From M269 sp964640795 (GTDB lineage Bacteria > Pseudomonadota > Gammaproteobacteria > Enterobacterales > Alteromonadaceae): DNA of 64,000 bases. Where the stretch lies: assembly GCA_964640795.1 (NCBI GenBank), contig CAZXIN010000004.1, positions 106,202 to 170,201 of the forward strand, given 5' to 3'. Below the pieces are notes generated by a model. The model was not told the origin of the DNA and searched no databases. It worked only from the letters and a program-made list of their open reading frames with translations. Positions 54,042 through 63,888 of the stretch are shown piece by piece. The stretch's first letter is position 1. The number at the start of each line of letters is the position of its first letter. A program made the translations under genes and the position numbers.

Positions 54042-54821
54042 TTAAATATTTTCTGAACCATTTAAGTGAGCTGACTCTTTCATACTCGCACCAACCGCAC
54101 TAAACTTCGGTACACTTTTTTTCCATTTAGGTTTAATCAAAGACAATGGGTATTCTCTTTTTTTAGCGACCAAAACATAAACAACCCCAAGAAAACCAAT
54201 GTATTTTTGCATCCATTTTTGTAGCGAACTTTCTAAGTCTAGCTTGCGTTCAAAGATTAGCTCAGAAAAAACTAATTTTCTTTCAAAAATAACTTCATAA
54301 CCCAATAAATGCAGCCAATCTTTCACTCTCAAACAAGGAAAAAACCGCGCATCATGTAATAAGTTACTCGTTTTTATGGGCAGCAGCTTTGCTAAACCGG
54401 CATAGCTAAAAGGATTAAACCCAGTAATGACCAAATGACCGTCAGCGATAATACACCGGTCAACTTCTCTCAATACCTGATGAGGATCTTGTGAGTAATC
54501 TAGTTCATGACTCAGAATAAATGTGTCAACACTATTCTCTTGGTAAGGCAATGATGACGACTTCGCTATCACCTGACTCACCGCTTCCTGTTCCATCCCT
54601 ATGTGCTCTGGACGAAACTGACTAACTCTGTGTTTTATCGTTAACTGAGGCAGAGCAAGTGACGCGCTCAGTGTACCCAACTTCACCAGATGATAACCAA
54701 AAAATTGTCGACTCACTTCTGATAGTTGTCCTTCAATACCGCGCTTTATCACTTCTCCATTAGGCAAGTCTTGCCAAGACTGAGGATAACGTAAAGATTT
54801 GTCGGATAAAGCAGGCTTCAT
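54042..54821 (-). CDS. SAM-dependent methyltransferase (class I)
   Basis: 259 residues. The Rossmann core shows the methyltransferase-11 pattern with SSSLPYQENSVDTFILSHELDYSQDPHQVLREVDR and DGHLVITGFNPFS. The first glycine motif is weak, as in the family that normally lies beside rnhA and dnaQ divergent from gloB. Here the divergent gloB is present, but rnhA and dnaQ do not follow; the next gene is a chemotaxis protein. Substrate unknown. Cytosolic. Confidence 0.85.
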   Translation of the reverse strand: MKPALSDKSLRYPQSWQDLPNGEVIKRGIEGQLSEVSRQFFGYHLVKLGTLSASLALPQLTIKHRVSQFRPEHIGMEQEAVSQVIAKSSSLPYQENSVDTFILSHELDYSQDPHQVLREVDRCIIADGHLVITGFNPFSYAGLAKLLPIKTSNLLHDARFFPCLRVKDWLHLLGYEVIFERKLVFSELIFERKLDLESSLQKWMQKYIGFLGVVYVLVAKKREYPLSLIKPKWKKSVPKFSAVGASMKESAHLNGSENI

Positions 54822-55057
54822 AACAATAAAATAATAACCAATTTAAGAGAGCATGATTTGCTAATGTATGAACTTCGTCAAACATAAATACACGTTAGAG
54901 TTAATCAAGATAAGCTCTCTTGCCACCTCAATAGCAACCAATTTTAAGGCCACAACGCTCAACATTTACTAATTGTGTTACATTAACCGATGTTGGCATG
55001 AACCCTACACTATTTCTGTCAACATTAGGACATTCTTCAAGTAAATTAAAGTGATAT

Positions 55058-55837
55058 ATGAACGATAAGATAATCAGTATAACGCCCATACCAGCTTTCC
55101 AAGATAATTATATTTGGTGCATGACACAAGAGAACCAATGTGCTGTGGTTGATCCTGGTGATGCACAACCCGTTTTGGACTATGCTAAAGCCCACAACCT
55201 CATCTTAAGTGACATCTTAATAACCCACCACCATCCAGATCACATTGGCGGATTAAAACCCTTAGTCGCTGAATTCCCGAATGTAAAAGTCATAGGCATT
55301 GATAGTCGACGTATACCTTATGTCACTGAACAAGTAGCAGGAGACAGCGTCATAACATTAAGTGGCATTTCAACAAGTTTTCGGGTGCTAATGCTACCAG
55401 GTCATACGAAAGATCATATCGCCTTTTATGGTGAGCTTGGCCTTTTTTGCGGAGATACACTCTTTTCAGCCGGTTGCGGACGATTATTTGAAGGCACCCC
55501 AGAACAAATGCAACACTCTCTTTCCAAACTAACGGATCTAGCGGGTGACACAAAGGTCTATTGCACGCATGAGTACACGCTTGCTAATGTTGATTTTGCT
55601 TTAAGTGTAGAGTCTGACAATCAAGAGCTTCAAAAATATCAAGCTTGGGCCAAAGAACAACGTAATAACGACAAGCCGACATTACCATCCACTATAGAGC
55701 AGCAAAAAGGCATCAATCCTTTTTTAAGAACACACTCCGAAGCAATTCAGAAGGCACTTCAAGCAAAGCTGAATAGGCCAGTGACAGAAGCTCTCGACGT
55801 ATTCACAGAGCTAAGGCGTTGGAAAGATAACTTTTAA
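55058..55837 (+). CDS. gloB: Hydroxyacylglutathione hydrolase (glyoxalase II)
   Basis: 259 residues. Splits S-lactoylglutathione to lactate and glutathione in methylglyoxal removal. Metal motif THHHPDH (56-62), then LPGHTKDH, FCGDTLFSAGCGR, THEYTLAN and the C-terminal NPFLRTHS typical of the glutathione-binding part. Divergent from the methyltransferase gene, as in many relatives. Confidence 0.97.
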   Translation: MNDKIISITPIPAFQDNYIWCMTQENQCAVVDPGDAQPVLDYAKAHNLILSDILITHHHPDHIGGLKPLVAEFPNVKVIGIDSRRIPYVTEQVAGDSVITLSGISTSFRVLMLPGHTKDHIAFYGELGLFCGDTLFSAGCGRLFEGTPEQMQHSLSKLTDLAGDTKVYCTHEYTLANVDFALSVESDNQELQKYQAWAKEQRNNDKPTLPSTIEQQKGINPFLRTHSEAIQKALQAKLNRPVTEALDVFTELRRWKDNF

Positions 55838-56079
55838 TCTTTATACTCACTTGATATAAGCTGAACAGCGTTTAGGCTATATGCTTATTACATAGGCTTT
55901 GGGTATATTTGTCTTCTCTGTAAGCATCCTATTTTTACTTGCAAGGAAGAAGAGTTGCGAATAGTTAGCCTATTTAATACTCTTCTGATATTAAGTGGGG
56001 AAGATATGGGCACAACCCTTTGGGTTGAAACATAGCTGAAAGATAACTCCCAGTAGAACAACGGAATAAAACAGAAACT

Positions 56080-57753
56080 ATGAAGCGACTTTATACAGTT
56101 ATAGTCAGCAGTCTCATATTGAGCGCTTGTCAAATAACAAAAACAGAAAAAGAACCAGAAATAGTCACCAACACCGTTATTGAAGAGCCAGTCGAAATGC
56201 CTTGTTTTGATGAGCATGGTTCATATTTAGCTCAAGCACATTGTCAAGTATCTTACGAGGAAGTTGTAGCTCAAGAAAACACGACTTCTGAAACGTCTTT
56301 TGATACTCAATTGACTGCCGCAACTCTGACATTGACTCCCGTAGAAGCTCTACCAGCAGATGCAGAAGACTTATGGGAGCGCATCAGAAGCCAGCTTTAT
56401 TTCGATATTCCCCAAAATAAGAGAGTCACAGCACAAAGAAATTGGTATCTAAAGAACCCAAGTTATATGAAACGTGTGGCTAATAGAGCGTTGCCCTTCT
56501 ACCATTTAATCGTTGAAGAAATAGAACGCCAAGAGATGCCTCTTGAATTTGCTTTACTGCCTATTGTTGAGAGTGCCTTCGACCCGTTCGCATACTCTCA
56601 TGGGCGAGCCGCTGGTGTCTGGCAATTTATCCCTGGAACAGGTAAAAGATTTGGGTTAAAGCAAACATGGTGGTATGACGGACGCCGAGATGTTTTTGCT
56701 GCCACGCAAGGCGCGTTGGCTTACTTGAAATACCTCCACAACATGTTTGACGAAGATTGGCTGCACGCCATAGCCGCTTATAATAGTGGAGAAGGACGCG
56801 TTAAGAGAGCTATCAAGAAGAACCAAAAAGCAGGTAAGCCAACCGACTTCTGGTCGCTGGATTTACCAAGGGAAACACGCGCCTATGTCCCTAAATTGTT
56901 AGCGCTTGCTGATATGCTAGCACGTAGCGAAGAATTAGCGTTTGATTGGCCTAAAATAGACAATATCCCACAAGTAGAAATTGTTGATATCGGCTCACAG
57001 ATTGATTTAGCTACAGCAGCTGATCTTGCCAGCCTGACTGTTGAAGAACTGCACGCTTTAAATCCAGCGTTTAATCGTTGGGCAACTGACCCTAAAGGCC
57101 CCCACAAGCTACTTTTGCCTATTAATAAAGCCTCACAATTTAAAGACTCTTTAAATGAGATTGATGATAAAAAGCGGCTCAACTGGGTTAGACATAAAGT
57201 TAAGAATGGCGACAGCCTGTTAAAGCTTGCTAAGCAATACCATACGAGTGTCGACGTTATTCAAGCCACAAACAACCTTAAAGGTAACGTGATTCGTGCA
57301 GGAAAATATTTATTAATACCTGTTGCATTAAAATCACTGGATAGTTATTCCTTATCAAGCGATCAGCGACTAGCAGCTACACAATCAAAACCTAGAGGTT
57401 CACACAAACTTACCCGAAAGGTCAATTCGGGGGATACGTTGTGGGATATAAGCCGTGAGTACGATGTCAATTTACGCAGTTTGGCTAAATGGAATGGCAT
57501 GGCACCAACAGATCCATTAAGGCCTGGTAAGGATCTCGTAGTTTGGGTTAATCAAGTATCGAAAGAACAAGCTAACAATGCGGTAATGCGCACATTAACC
57601 TATACGGTAAGAAACGGAGATTCACTAGCTCGCATTGCCAGCCGATTCAAAGTAGATATTGCTGATATCGAAAAATGGAATCAACTAAATCGCAAGAAGT
57701 ACCTTCAACCAGGACAAAAGCTAAAGATTTTTGTTGATGTCACCAGAACTTAA
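56080..57753 (+). CDS. mltD: Membrane-bound lytic murein transglycosylase D
   Basis: 557 residues. Lipobox LSAC gives a lipoprotein with Cys17. The Slt catalytic domain (about 100-300) has the active-site Glu164 in LPIVESAFDPFAYSHGRAAG and HAIAAYNSGEGRV. Three LysM domains follow (about 393-440, 447-493 and 510-555: KVKNGDSLLKLAKQY, KVNSGDTLWDISREY, TVRNGDSLARIASRF). It cleaves peptidoglycan to anhydromuropeptides at the outer membrane. Terminator follows. Confidence 0.96.
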   Translation: MKRLYTVIVSSLILSACQITKTEKEPEIVTNTVIEEPVEMPCFDEHGSYLAQAHCQVSYEEVVAQENTTSETSFDTQLTAATLTLTPVEALPADAEDLWERIRSQLYFDIPQNKRVTAQRNWYLKNPSYMKRVANRALPFYHLIVEEIERQEMPLEFALLPIVESAFDPFAYSHGRAAGVWQFIPGTGKRFGLKQTWWYDGRRDVFAATQGALAYLKYLHNMFDEDWLHAIAAYNSGEGRVKRAIKKNQKAGKPTDFWSLDLPRETRAYVPKLLALADMLARSEELAFDWPKIDNIPQVEIVDIGSQIDLATAADLASLTVEELHALNPAFNRWATDPKGPHKLLLPINKASQFKDSLNEIDDKKRLNWVRHKVKNGDSLLKLAKQYHTSVDVIQATNNLKGNVIRAGKYLLIPVALKSLDSYSLSSDQRLAATQSKPRGSHKLTRKVNSGDTLWDISREYDVNLRSLAKWNGMAPTDPLRPGKDLVVWVNQVSKEQANNAVMRTLTYTVRNGDSLARIASRFKVDIADIEKWNQLNRKKYLQPGQKLKIFVDVTRT

Positions 57754-57796
57754 AGCTAAAGCTTCATTAGATAGATTGGTATTAGACAACACATTA

Positions 57797-57825
57797 AAAA
57801 GCCCGCGAATTCAGCGGGCTTTCTT
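57797..57825. terminator. Terminator between mltD and the natB-like gene
   Basis: Stem AGCCCGC / GCGGGCT around a short AATTC-type loop, A run on the left and T-rich on the right, so it probably serves both convergent genes. Confidence 0.9.
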
Positions 57826-57843
57826 GTGAATGAGCCTCAATGA

Positions 57844-59037
57844 CTACCTGAACAAGACTTTCTCTTGCTTACTCCAGTAAACACAAAATGCCAACAATGC
57901 TCCAGCTATCACGACTGTAGAACCAAATATTGCAAACAATGCTAGATAGTCCATTGTTCCTTTAATCAGCTCTTTAATAGCCAAGGCAACATTAGTTAAC
58001 GGCACCCATGCCCAACCTCCTTCTAAATCGATGCCAGGCAAAGCGGCTAAAACAACAGGCACTATCACCACAAAATTAAGACTTCCCATATAACTTTGAG
58101 ACTCCTTAACACTGCGAGCATACATAGACAAAGTAAGTAGTAACGCAGCAAAAATTCCTGCGACCGGTATCAGCATCAGGAACATGAGTACGAAATCAAT
58201 CCCACTAATTTGCCCCATAAACTCACCCACTGACTCCAAAGCCATTCCTTGACTCAAAACCAGCCCCCATACTGCCATACTGGATATCGTGATAAGCGCG
58301 GTCATTATTCCGGCGACACCTATCGTTAAAAACTTACCAAGAATTATTGGCGTTCTCTCTATAGGAGAGATAAGCAGAGTTTCTAAAGTCCCTCTTTCCT
58401 TTTCACCGGCACCTATGTCGTTTGCAGGAAACATTGCTCCAGCTAAACAAAGCAGAAATACAATGTATGGCACGGCACCACCAACAGCTTCCCCTATACT
58501 TTCACGCTTATCAGCTGTATCAACTTTTTCTAACGTTATAGGTTCAAGCATTGCTTTTTGCTGCTGTTCTCCGATCCTAAATGATGTAAAAGCCTGATCT
58601 CTCCGTTGATCAGACAAATCCTCGACAATATCATTGACCCTTTTAAAGACAGAGTTCAACGACGCATCATTTAAATGAAGTTCAATATTGACTTGTTCAC
58701 GAATTGTATCGCCTTGCTCATAGTTATCGGGCACCACCAAGACAAAATCGACCTCACCTTTTTCAATCAGCTGACTAAAGTTTTCTTCATCAGGGATGAC
58801 AAAAGCTTCAAATCCATCTGTTGATTTGAGCCGAGAAACAAAGTCCGACGCATATTGCTCTCCGACAATACCGTATGTCAAAACTTTGGAGTCAGCATCT
58901 GACGCTGCTTTAGCTGAGAAATACCCAATAATCCCAAAAATTGCTGGAAACAATAACAACGGCAAAGCAATCATAAAAAATAGTGCTCTGCGATCACGCA
59001 ATAACTCTTTAACTTCTTTTTGAAAAACTAACCACAT
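57844..59037 (-). CDS. natB: ABC-2 type permease, NatB-like
   Basis: 397 residues with one N-terminal helix, a periplasmic loop of about 170 residues and five or six C-terminal helices, including FLLCLAGAMFPANDIGAGEKERGTLETLLISPIERT, the conserved cytosolic coupling region. It pairs with the ATPase gene 12 bp upstream. NatAB exports sodium in Bacillus; the same layout serves other substrates, so the symbol is a best guess. AAGGAG precedes the ATG. Confidence 0.88.
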   Translation of the reverse strand: MWLVFQKEVKELLRDRRALFFMIALPLLLFPAIFGIIGYFSAKAASDADSKVLTYGIVGEQYASDFVSRLKSTDGFEAFVIPDEENFSQLIEKGEVDFVLVVPDNYEQGDTIREQVNIELHLNDASLNSVFKRVNDIVEDLSDQRRDQAFTSFRIGEQQQKAMLEPITLEKVDTADKRESIGEAVGGAVPYIVFLLCLAGAMFPANDIGAGEKERGTLETLLISPIERTPIILGKFLTIGVAGIMTALITISSMAVWGLVLSQGMALESVGEFMGQISGIDFVLMFLMLIPVAGIFAALLLTLSMYARSVKESQSYMGSLNFVVIVPVVLAALPGIDLEGGWAWVPLTNVALAIKELIKGTMDYLALFAIFGSTVVIAGALLAFCVYWSKQEKVLFR

Positions 59038-59049
59038 GTCTCGATCTCC

Positions 59050-59871
59050 TTATGCTGATGCTTGAACAGGCTCGTCAGCCACTGACGAGTTTTTAGATTG
59101 GTCAGCTAACACTGACAAGAACGAATCGTTTAGTGAGTTTTCAGCAAGCCCTCGGAAAGCTTCAATATTGCCATTAAAGCGCGTTGTTCCTTGATCGATA
59201 ACAGTGACATGACTGCAGAGCTCAGAGACTTCTTCTAAATGATGTGTAGAGAAAATAACCGGAATACCATCTTTAGTGAGGCGTTTAATAAACTGCAATA
59301 CTGTTTGAGTTGCCATGATATCCAAGCCTGTAGTTGGCTCATCTAGAATCACCACTTCAGGCTTATGAATAACCGATCGCGCGATAGAAGCCTTTTGTTT
59401 CATCCCTGTCGAGTAGCTTTCACTGCGCCTATCAAGAAAGCTTTCCATATCCAATAAAACAGCTAACTCATCGATCCGTTGCTTAATGGTTGCCGCATCA
59501 AGGCCGTGCAATTTACCGAAATACTCGATATTTTCCCTGCCAGTTAAGCGGCCGTACAACCCCGTAGAACCAGACAAAAAGCCAATTTTTTGCCTAGCGA
59601 TTATCGGTTTTTTCAAGACATCAATGCCGTTGATTAAGATTTCTCCAGCATTGGGTTGTAAAGCGGTTGAGAGCATACGTAAGGTTGTTGTTTTGCCCGC
59701 ACCATTAGGGCCTAATAATCCTAATACTTGTCCTGGTGCACATTCAAAGCTGACATCCATCACCGAATGAAAGAACCGCCCCTTTAGTCTTGGGTCTTGA
59801 CGTTCTTGTTCGGAGAGCTTTTTAGGGTTTTCGACAGCGAATTTCTTCGACAACGTCTTAACTTCGATCAT
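59050..59871 (-). CDS. natA: ABC transporter ATPase, NatA-like
   Basis: 273 residues. Walker A GPNGAGKTTTL (about 54-64), signature YSTGMKQKASIARS, Walker B VVILDEPTTGLD and His switch STHHLEEV. The first 35 residues carry a short insert (KLSEQERQDPRLKGRFFHSV) also seen in NatA-like proteins of this group. It is co-transcribed with the permease downstream and energises export of an ion or drug. Confidence 0.9.
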   Translation of the reverse strand: MIEVKTLSKKFAVENPKKLSEQERQDPRLKGRFFHSVMDVSFECAPGQVLGLLGPNGAGKTTTLRMLSTALQPNAGEILINGIDVLKKPIIARQKIGFLSGSTGLYGRLTGRENIEYFGKLHGLDAATIKQRIDELAVLLDMESFLDRRSESYSTGMKQKASIARSVIHKPEVVILDEPTTGLDIMATQTVLQFIKRLTKDGIPVIFSTHHLEEVSELCSHVTVIDQGTTRFNGNIEAFRGLAENSLNDSFLSVLADQSKNSSVADEPVQASA

Positions 59872-60388
59872 ATGTCTTCCTTTTACTTATCATTTTTAAA
59901 CTTAGTCTTAAGTTCATTATTTTTATTACAGCATCAACCAAAAAAATCACAACTCATTGATAAACAATGTTAATTCCATTTCTATCATAAACAATGAGAA
60001 AAGTCTGATTCAATGGCGGGGTGACTATTTTCAACACAGTAACAGTACATGAGACAAACTTTCCAACCGCAACTCTATTCATGCCTTTTATTAAAACTCC
60101 ATCATTCATGGCCTGCGATGCATAAGAGGCAACAGACTTCCATACTCTTTGATTTTATGAGGACAAACTATTTGCCTTTAACCACATCACATCAGGCTAT
60201 TTAATACGAGCTCCACTTAACGCCAATATTGATTAACACGATCTAGTACAGTTATGCCCTATTTTCTCAACTACCTATTTACTTGTCATAATCGTTGTAA
60301 GAATATTGCTGCTTTCTGGACTACATAAAAAACTAGCCAATTAAAGCTTGATTGGCAAAATGATGAATGATCAAACGGACTCAAAAAA
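59872..60388. other. Intergenic region between natA and the Yip1-type gene
   Basis: 517 bp between divergent genes. ATAAACAATG occurs twice close together (about 59960-60000), and GCCAAT...ATTGGC forms a short hairpin at 60336-60356 just before the Yip1-type start. No gene or known RNA recognised. Confidence 0.3.
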
Positions 60389-61096
60389 ATGACAGCAACT
60401 GCAGTAACGAACCCTTTTCAAGCATGTTTACAAATTATCCTTAAACCTAATGGCGTTTTTGAAGTACTAGAAGATGCGAAGAACTGGTCTTGGATACCTT
60501 TCTTGTTAATCTCTGCTGCAACAATGCTTCCAAGTTACTTATATTTCGGTGCAGTTAACTTCGAGTGGTACTTAGACGTAACACTCGGTGCTCAAACAGC
60601 AAACCTCAGCCCTGCAGAGATAGAAGCTCAGAGATCGCTTTTAACACCAGAAACAGCGAAAATAGGTATTTATACAACCCCATTGCTCCTAGCCATTGCC
60701 AGTGCTGTACTAGCATTATATTTGAACTTAGCCACTAAAGGTGACGAAGAGAATATTAACGGCTTTACGGATTGGTTTGGATTCACTTGGTGGGTTTCTA
60801 TTCCATCTATTATCAGCGGCTTAATTGCTACAGTGTTAATTCTTCTCTCAAGTAGCAATGAAATCAATCCGACAATAATCGCACCAACGTCCTTGGCTTA
60901 TGTATTAGGTACATCTCCAGATAGCGATTGGTATACCTTTTTGCAAAGCGCAAGTTTAACGATGGTTTGGGGAATTTACTTAACAGCAGTAGGCATTAAT
61001 CGTTGGACAGATTTAGGTTACAGAAAATCCAGCATTATCGCTATTCTCCCTTATGCAGTAGTTGGTGGAATTTGGATTATTGCTTTAGTCGTTTAG
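60389..61096 (+). CDS. YIP1-family membrane protein
   Basis: 235 residues with five membrane helices. The N-terminal NPFQACLQIILKPNGVFEVLEDAKNWSWIPFLL and the later WWVSIPSIISGLIATVLI fit the bacterial YIP1 domain. Role unknown. The end overlaps the convergent DUF3025 gene by 20 bp. Confidence 0.8.
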   Translation: MTATAVTNPFQACLQIILKPNGVFEVLEDAKNWSWIPFLLISAATMLPSYLYFGAVNFEWYLDVTLGAQTANLSPAEIEAQRSLLTPETAKIGIYTTPLLLAIASAVLALYLNLATKGDEENINGFTDWFGFTWWVSIPSIISGLIATVLILLSSSNEINPTIIAPTSLAYVLGTSPDSDWYTFLQSASLTMVWGIYLTAVGINRWTDLGYRKSSIIAILPYAVVGGIWIIALVV

Positions 61097-61874
61097 GCCG
61101 AAAATACGATACATTGTCATAAAAATCAGGGTAGTCATTATTCTCATGCCACCCTGGTATACCTAACAACGGTAAAGGCTTCAAACAGCCTTTATGAGAA
61201 AACACACCGCCAACAACATTGTCTACTAGCTGACTATCCAGATAACGATATTGCTCCTCCAGCGTCCTATTGAAAAAACCCTTATCAACTTCAACCGCCA
61301 ACCACTTTCCAGTTAATCCCAAAAAAGGAGACAGCAACATTTCATAATTTGCATGACCAAAAATGAAAGGCTTAATTTGAGTGCCCCATTGCGACCTTTT
61401 TTCTACAAACGCCGCTTTCCATTCATGGGCTGCGAGCAATTCTGGCAACTCGTTATTGCAATGTGCTAGAACGACACCACATTCGTCAAAATGCGTAATA
61501 TGGTTTCTTCTTTTTGTACGCGGTGTCAGTCCATACTGACTAATGTCCTCCATGTGTTGGATGTTCAATAATCGTTTGGTTTCTGGAAACAATGACCAAA
61601 TTAGAGCGTTAAAAAGATCATGCCAACTTTCAGACCGCGTCGGTACAGACTTATCTTCAAAAATAATCTGCTCATAGTATCGACTGTCATCTAAGTACAC
61701 ATCATTATCAGCGAACTTAACTGGCATAGTATGTACACCACAGCTAAACAGGTCATTAAGCCACGTCACTTTAGGCCAAGATTGCAACTTATCTATAGCA
61801 AATATCTGCCTCAAGTCATTAAAGCATAAGCTCTTTAGGGAGTCTGTATTCCATTCCTTACTTATATCACTCAA
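61077..61874 (-). CDS. DUF3025 family protein
   Basis: 265 residues, soluble. Matches DUF3025 by YYEQIIFEDKSVPTRSESWHDLFNALIW, LTPRTKRRNHITHFDECGVVL and the late FFNRTLEEQYRYLDSQLV with PLPLLGIPGW. Function unknown; the family is widespread in beta- and gammaproteobacteria. Start appears to be TTG at 61874 with GAGG about 14 nt upstream. Confidence 0.88.
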   Translation of the reverse strand: MSDISKEWNTDSLKSLCFNDLRQIFAIDKLQSWPKVTWLNDLFSCGVHTMPVKFADNDVYLDDSRYYEQIIFEDKSVPTRSESWHDLFNALIWSLFPETKRLLNIQHMEDISQYGLTPRTKRRNHITHFDECGVVLAHCNNELPELLAAHEWKAAFVEKRSQWGTQIKPFIFGHANYEMLLSPFLGLTGKWLAVEVDKGFFNRTLEEQYRYLDSQLVDNVVGGVFSHKGCLKPLPLLGIPGWHENNDYPDFYDNVSYFRPKRLKQ

Positions 61875-61994
61875 GCTGTTAATGGACCTCTTATCAATAC
61901 TCGTTTTAATGATATTAATTATTTATACTGCCAGTTGTACATCTAAGACAAAGCAGCACCAAATTTAGAGTGCTACTTTCTATCGAGAACAATA

Positions 61995-63650
61995 ATGAAA
62001 AAAAAACATCACACCTTGTTACTGCTAGCAAGTACTTTCCTTAGCGCTTCGATACTAACATCATGCTCCGGCACATCTTCGAATCAAACCACTCAGTCTA
62101 ACCTTGATTTTGAGCGTGTTTACGATCAAATAAACGATACTGAGCTAAAAGATTTCACGAGGACATTGTCATCAGATGAGTTTGAAGGCCGTCAACCAAC
62201 AACCAGCGGCGAAAAGAAGACGCTAGACTACCTTGTATCACAGTTCAAGGCACTAGGCCTCGAACCAGGTAATGGCGACAGCTACCTACAGCCTGTTGAT
62301 TTAGTTCAAATTGTTGCAGATCCTAACATGACAATGCAACTAGGTTCACAACAACTTGAATATAAAAAGAATATGGTTGCCTCGACTCACCGCGAGCAAG
62401 AACATGTTGAGTTGAAAGATTCTGAACTTGTATTTGTAGGGTATGGCGTTAACGCACCAGAATATGACTGGAATGACTACGCAGGTTTGGATGTGAAAGG
62501 TAAAACAGTCGTTATCTTAGTCAACGATCCGGGATTCGAAAACCCAGATAGTGGCAAGTTCCAAGGCAAAACAATGACCTACTATGGTCGTTGGAGCTAT
62601 AAATATGAAGAAGCTAGTCGCCAAGGCGCAGCAGCCGCACTTATCGTCCATGAAACAGCACCAGCATCATATGGTTGGACTGTCGTTGCTAATAGCTGGA
62701 GTGGGCCACAATATGGCTTAGTCACCGAAGATGGTGGAAAGAGTCGAGTCGCCGTCGAAGGTTGGTTGTCATTAGAAGCAACGAGAAAAGCATTCAAGGA
62801 ATCCGGTCTGGACTTTGATACAGAAAAAGCAAAAGCCTCAAAAGGCCCCTATTCTGTGCCAATGGCTATAAAAGCCTCAGTAACCGTTAACAGTCGTATT
62901 AAAAAATCCAAAAGCCACAATGTTCTGGCGACACTACCCGGCAGTAGTGCAAAAGACGAGCATATTATTTACTCTGCTCATTGGGATCATTTAGGTACAG
63001 ATACAAGCAAGAAAGGCGATCAAATTTACAATGGTGCACGAGACAACGCTACTGGCATGGCTTCTTTGCTCTCAATCGCTAAAGCGTTTACTCAGCTAGA
63101 ACAACGCCCTTCTCGCTCTACCAGTTTTCTCATCGTAACCGCAGAAGAACAAGGATTACTAGGGTCTAAGTATTACGCCGAACACCCTGTTTATCCGCTA
63201 GATAAAACAGTCGCTAATATCAATATGGATGCACTTAACTTACTCGGTAAAACGAAGGATGTGGCCGTGATTGGTTTTGGTAAATCAGAATTAGAAAACT
63301 ACCTCCAAAAAGCAGTTACTCGCCAAGGCCGTTACCTTGCGCAAGAAGACAGGCCTGAAGCGGGGTATTACTATCGTTCAGATCACTTCAGTTTTGCCAA
63401 ACTCGGTGTTCCTGCACTTTATGCAAAAGGTGGAGCTGTACCGATAAATGAAGAAACTGCAGCCTATCGAAAGCGCGCCAACGTAACTGATAGAGGATGT
63501 TACCATCAAGTTTGTGATGAGTTTCGCGAAAGCTGGGATTTTGGTGGCATAGTCGAGGATACCCAAATGTATTTTGAAGTTGGTTACGACATAGCAACAT
63601 CAACTGACTGGCCTAAATGGTTACCGACTGCAGAATTCAAACGACAATAA
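61995..63650 (+). CDS. M28-family zinc aminopeptidase lipoprotein
   Basis: 551 residues. Lipobox LTSC puts the lipid on Cys24. A PA-type insert lies at about 145-285. The M28 catalytic part has the zinc ligands His329/Asp331 in SAHWDHLG, Asp350 in GARDNATG and Glu384-Glu385 in TAEEQGLLG, then NMDALNLLG and a final His in YRSDHFSFA. It trims peptides in the periplasm. Alone, with a terminator after it. Confidence 0.93.
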   Translation: MKKKHHTLLLLASTFLSASILTSCSGTSSNQTTQSNLDFERVYDQINDTELKDFTRTLSSDEFEGRQPTTSGEKKTLDYLVSQFKALGLEPGNGDSYLQPVDLVQIVADPNMTMQLGSQQLEYKKNMVASTHREQEHVELKDSELVFVGYGVNAPEYDWNDYAGLDVKGKTVVILVNDPGFENPDSGKFQGKTMTYYGRWSYKYEEASRQGAAAALIVHETAPASYGWTVVANSWSGPQYGLVTEDGGKSRVAVEGWLSLEATRKAFKESGLDFDTEKAKASKGPYSVPMAIKASVTVNSRIKKSKSHNVLATLPGSSAKDEHIIYSAHWDHLGTDTSKKGDQIYNGARDNATGMASLLSIAKAFTQLEQRPSRSTSFLIVTAEEQGLLGSKYYAEHPVYPLDKTVANINMDALNLLGKTKDVAVIGFGKSELENYLQKAVTRQGRYLAQEDRPEAGYYYRSDHFSFAKLGVPALYAKGGAVPINEETAAYRKRANVTDRGCYHQVCDEFRESWDFGGIVEDTQMYFEVGYDIATSTDWPKWLPTAEFKRQ

Positions 63651-63670
63651 GTTGTTAATAAAAAGTTAAA

Positions 63671-63696
63671 AAGCGCCTCTTATAGGCGCTTTTTTC
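63671..63696 (+). terminator. Terminator of the M28 peptidase gene
   Basis: Stem AAGCGCCT / AGGCGCTT with a 5-nt loop and six T. Confidence 0.9.
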
Positions 63697-63888
63697 ATTC
63701 TTTCATCGAAAAAAACACATTAAACACTAAAAAACATAGGATTAAGCTTGCATTTTTCACTGGTGCTGGCACATTCAAGCTTGGTCTAAACATCCAAAGC
63801 GATAGTTTTACACCCCTAAAAAGGATATTTAGCTTACTTTTTAGGACATACACTTCATTTTTAATAGATTTAAGAGAGATTTACCCTT

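Noticed and set aside
54042..55837. Expected rnhA/dnaQ neighbours of the methyltransferase and gloB
   Set aside because: Searched both sides; the genes are absent here, which is a local rearrangement and not strong enough for a separate finding.
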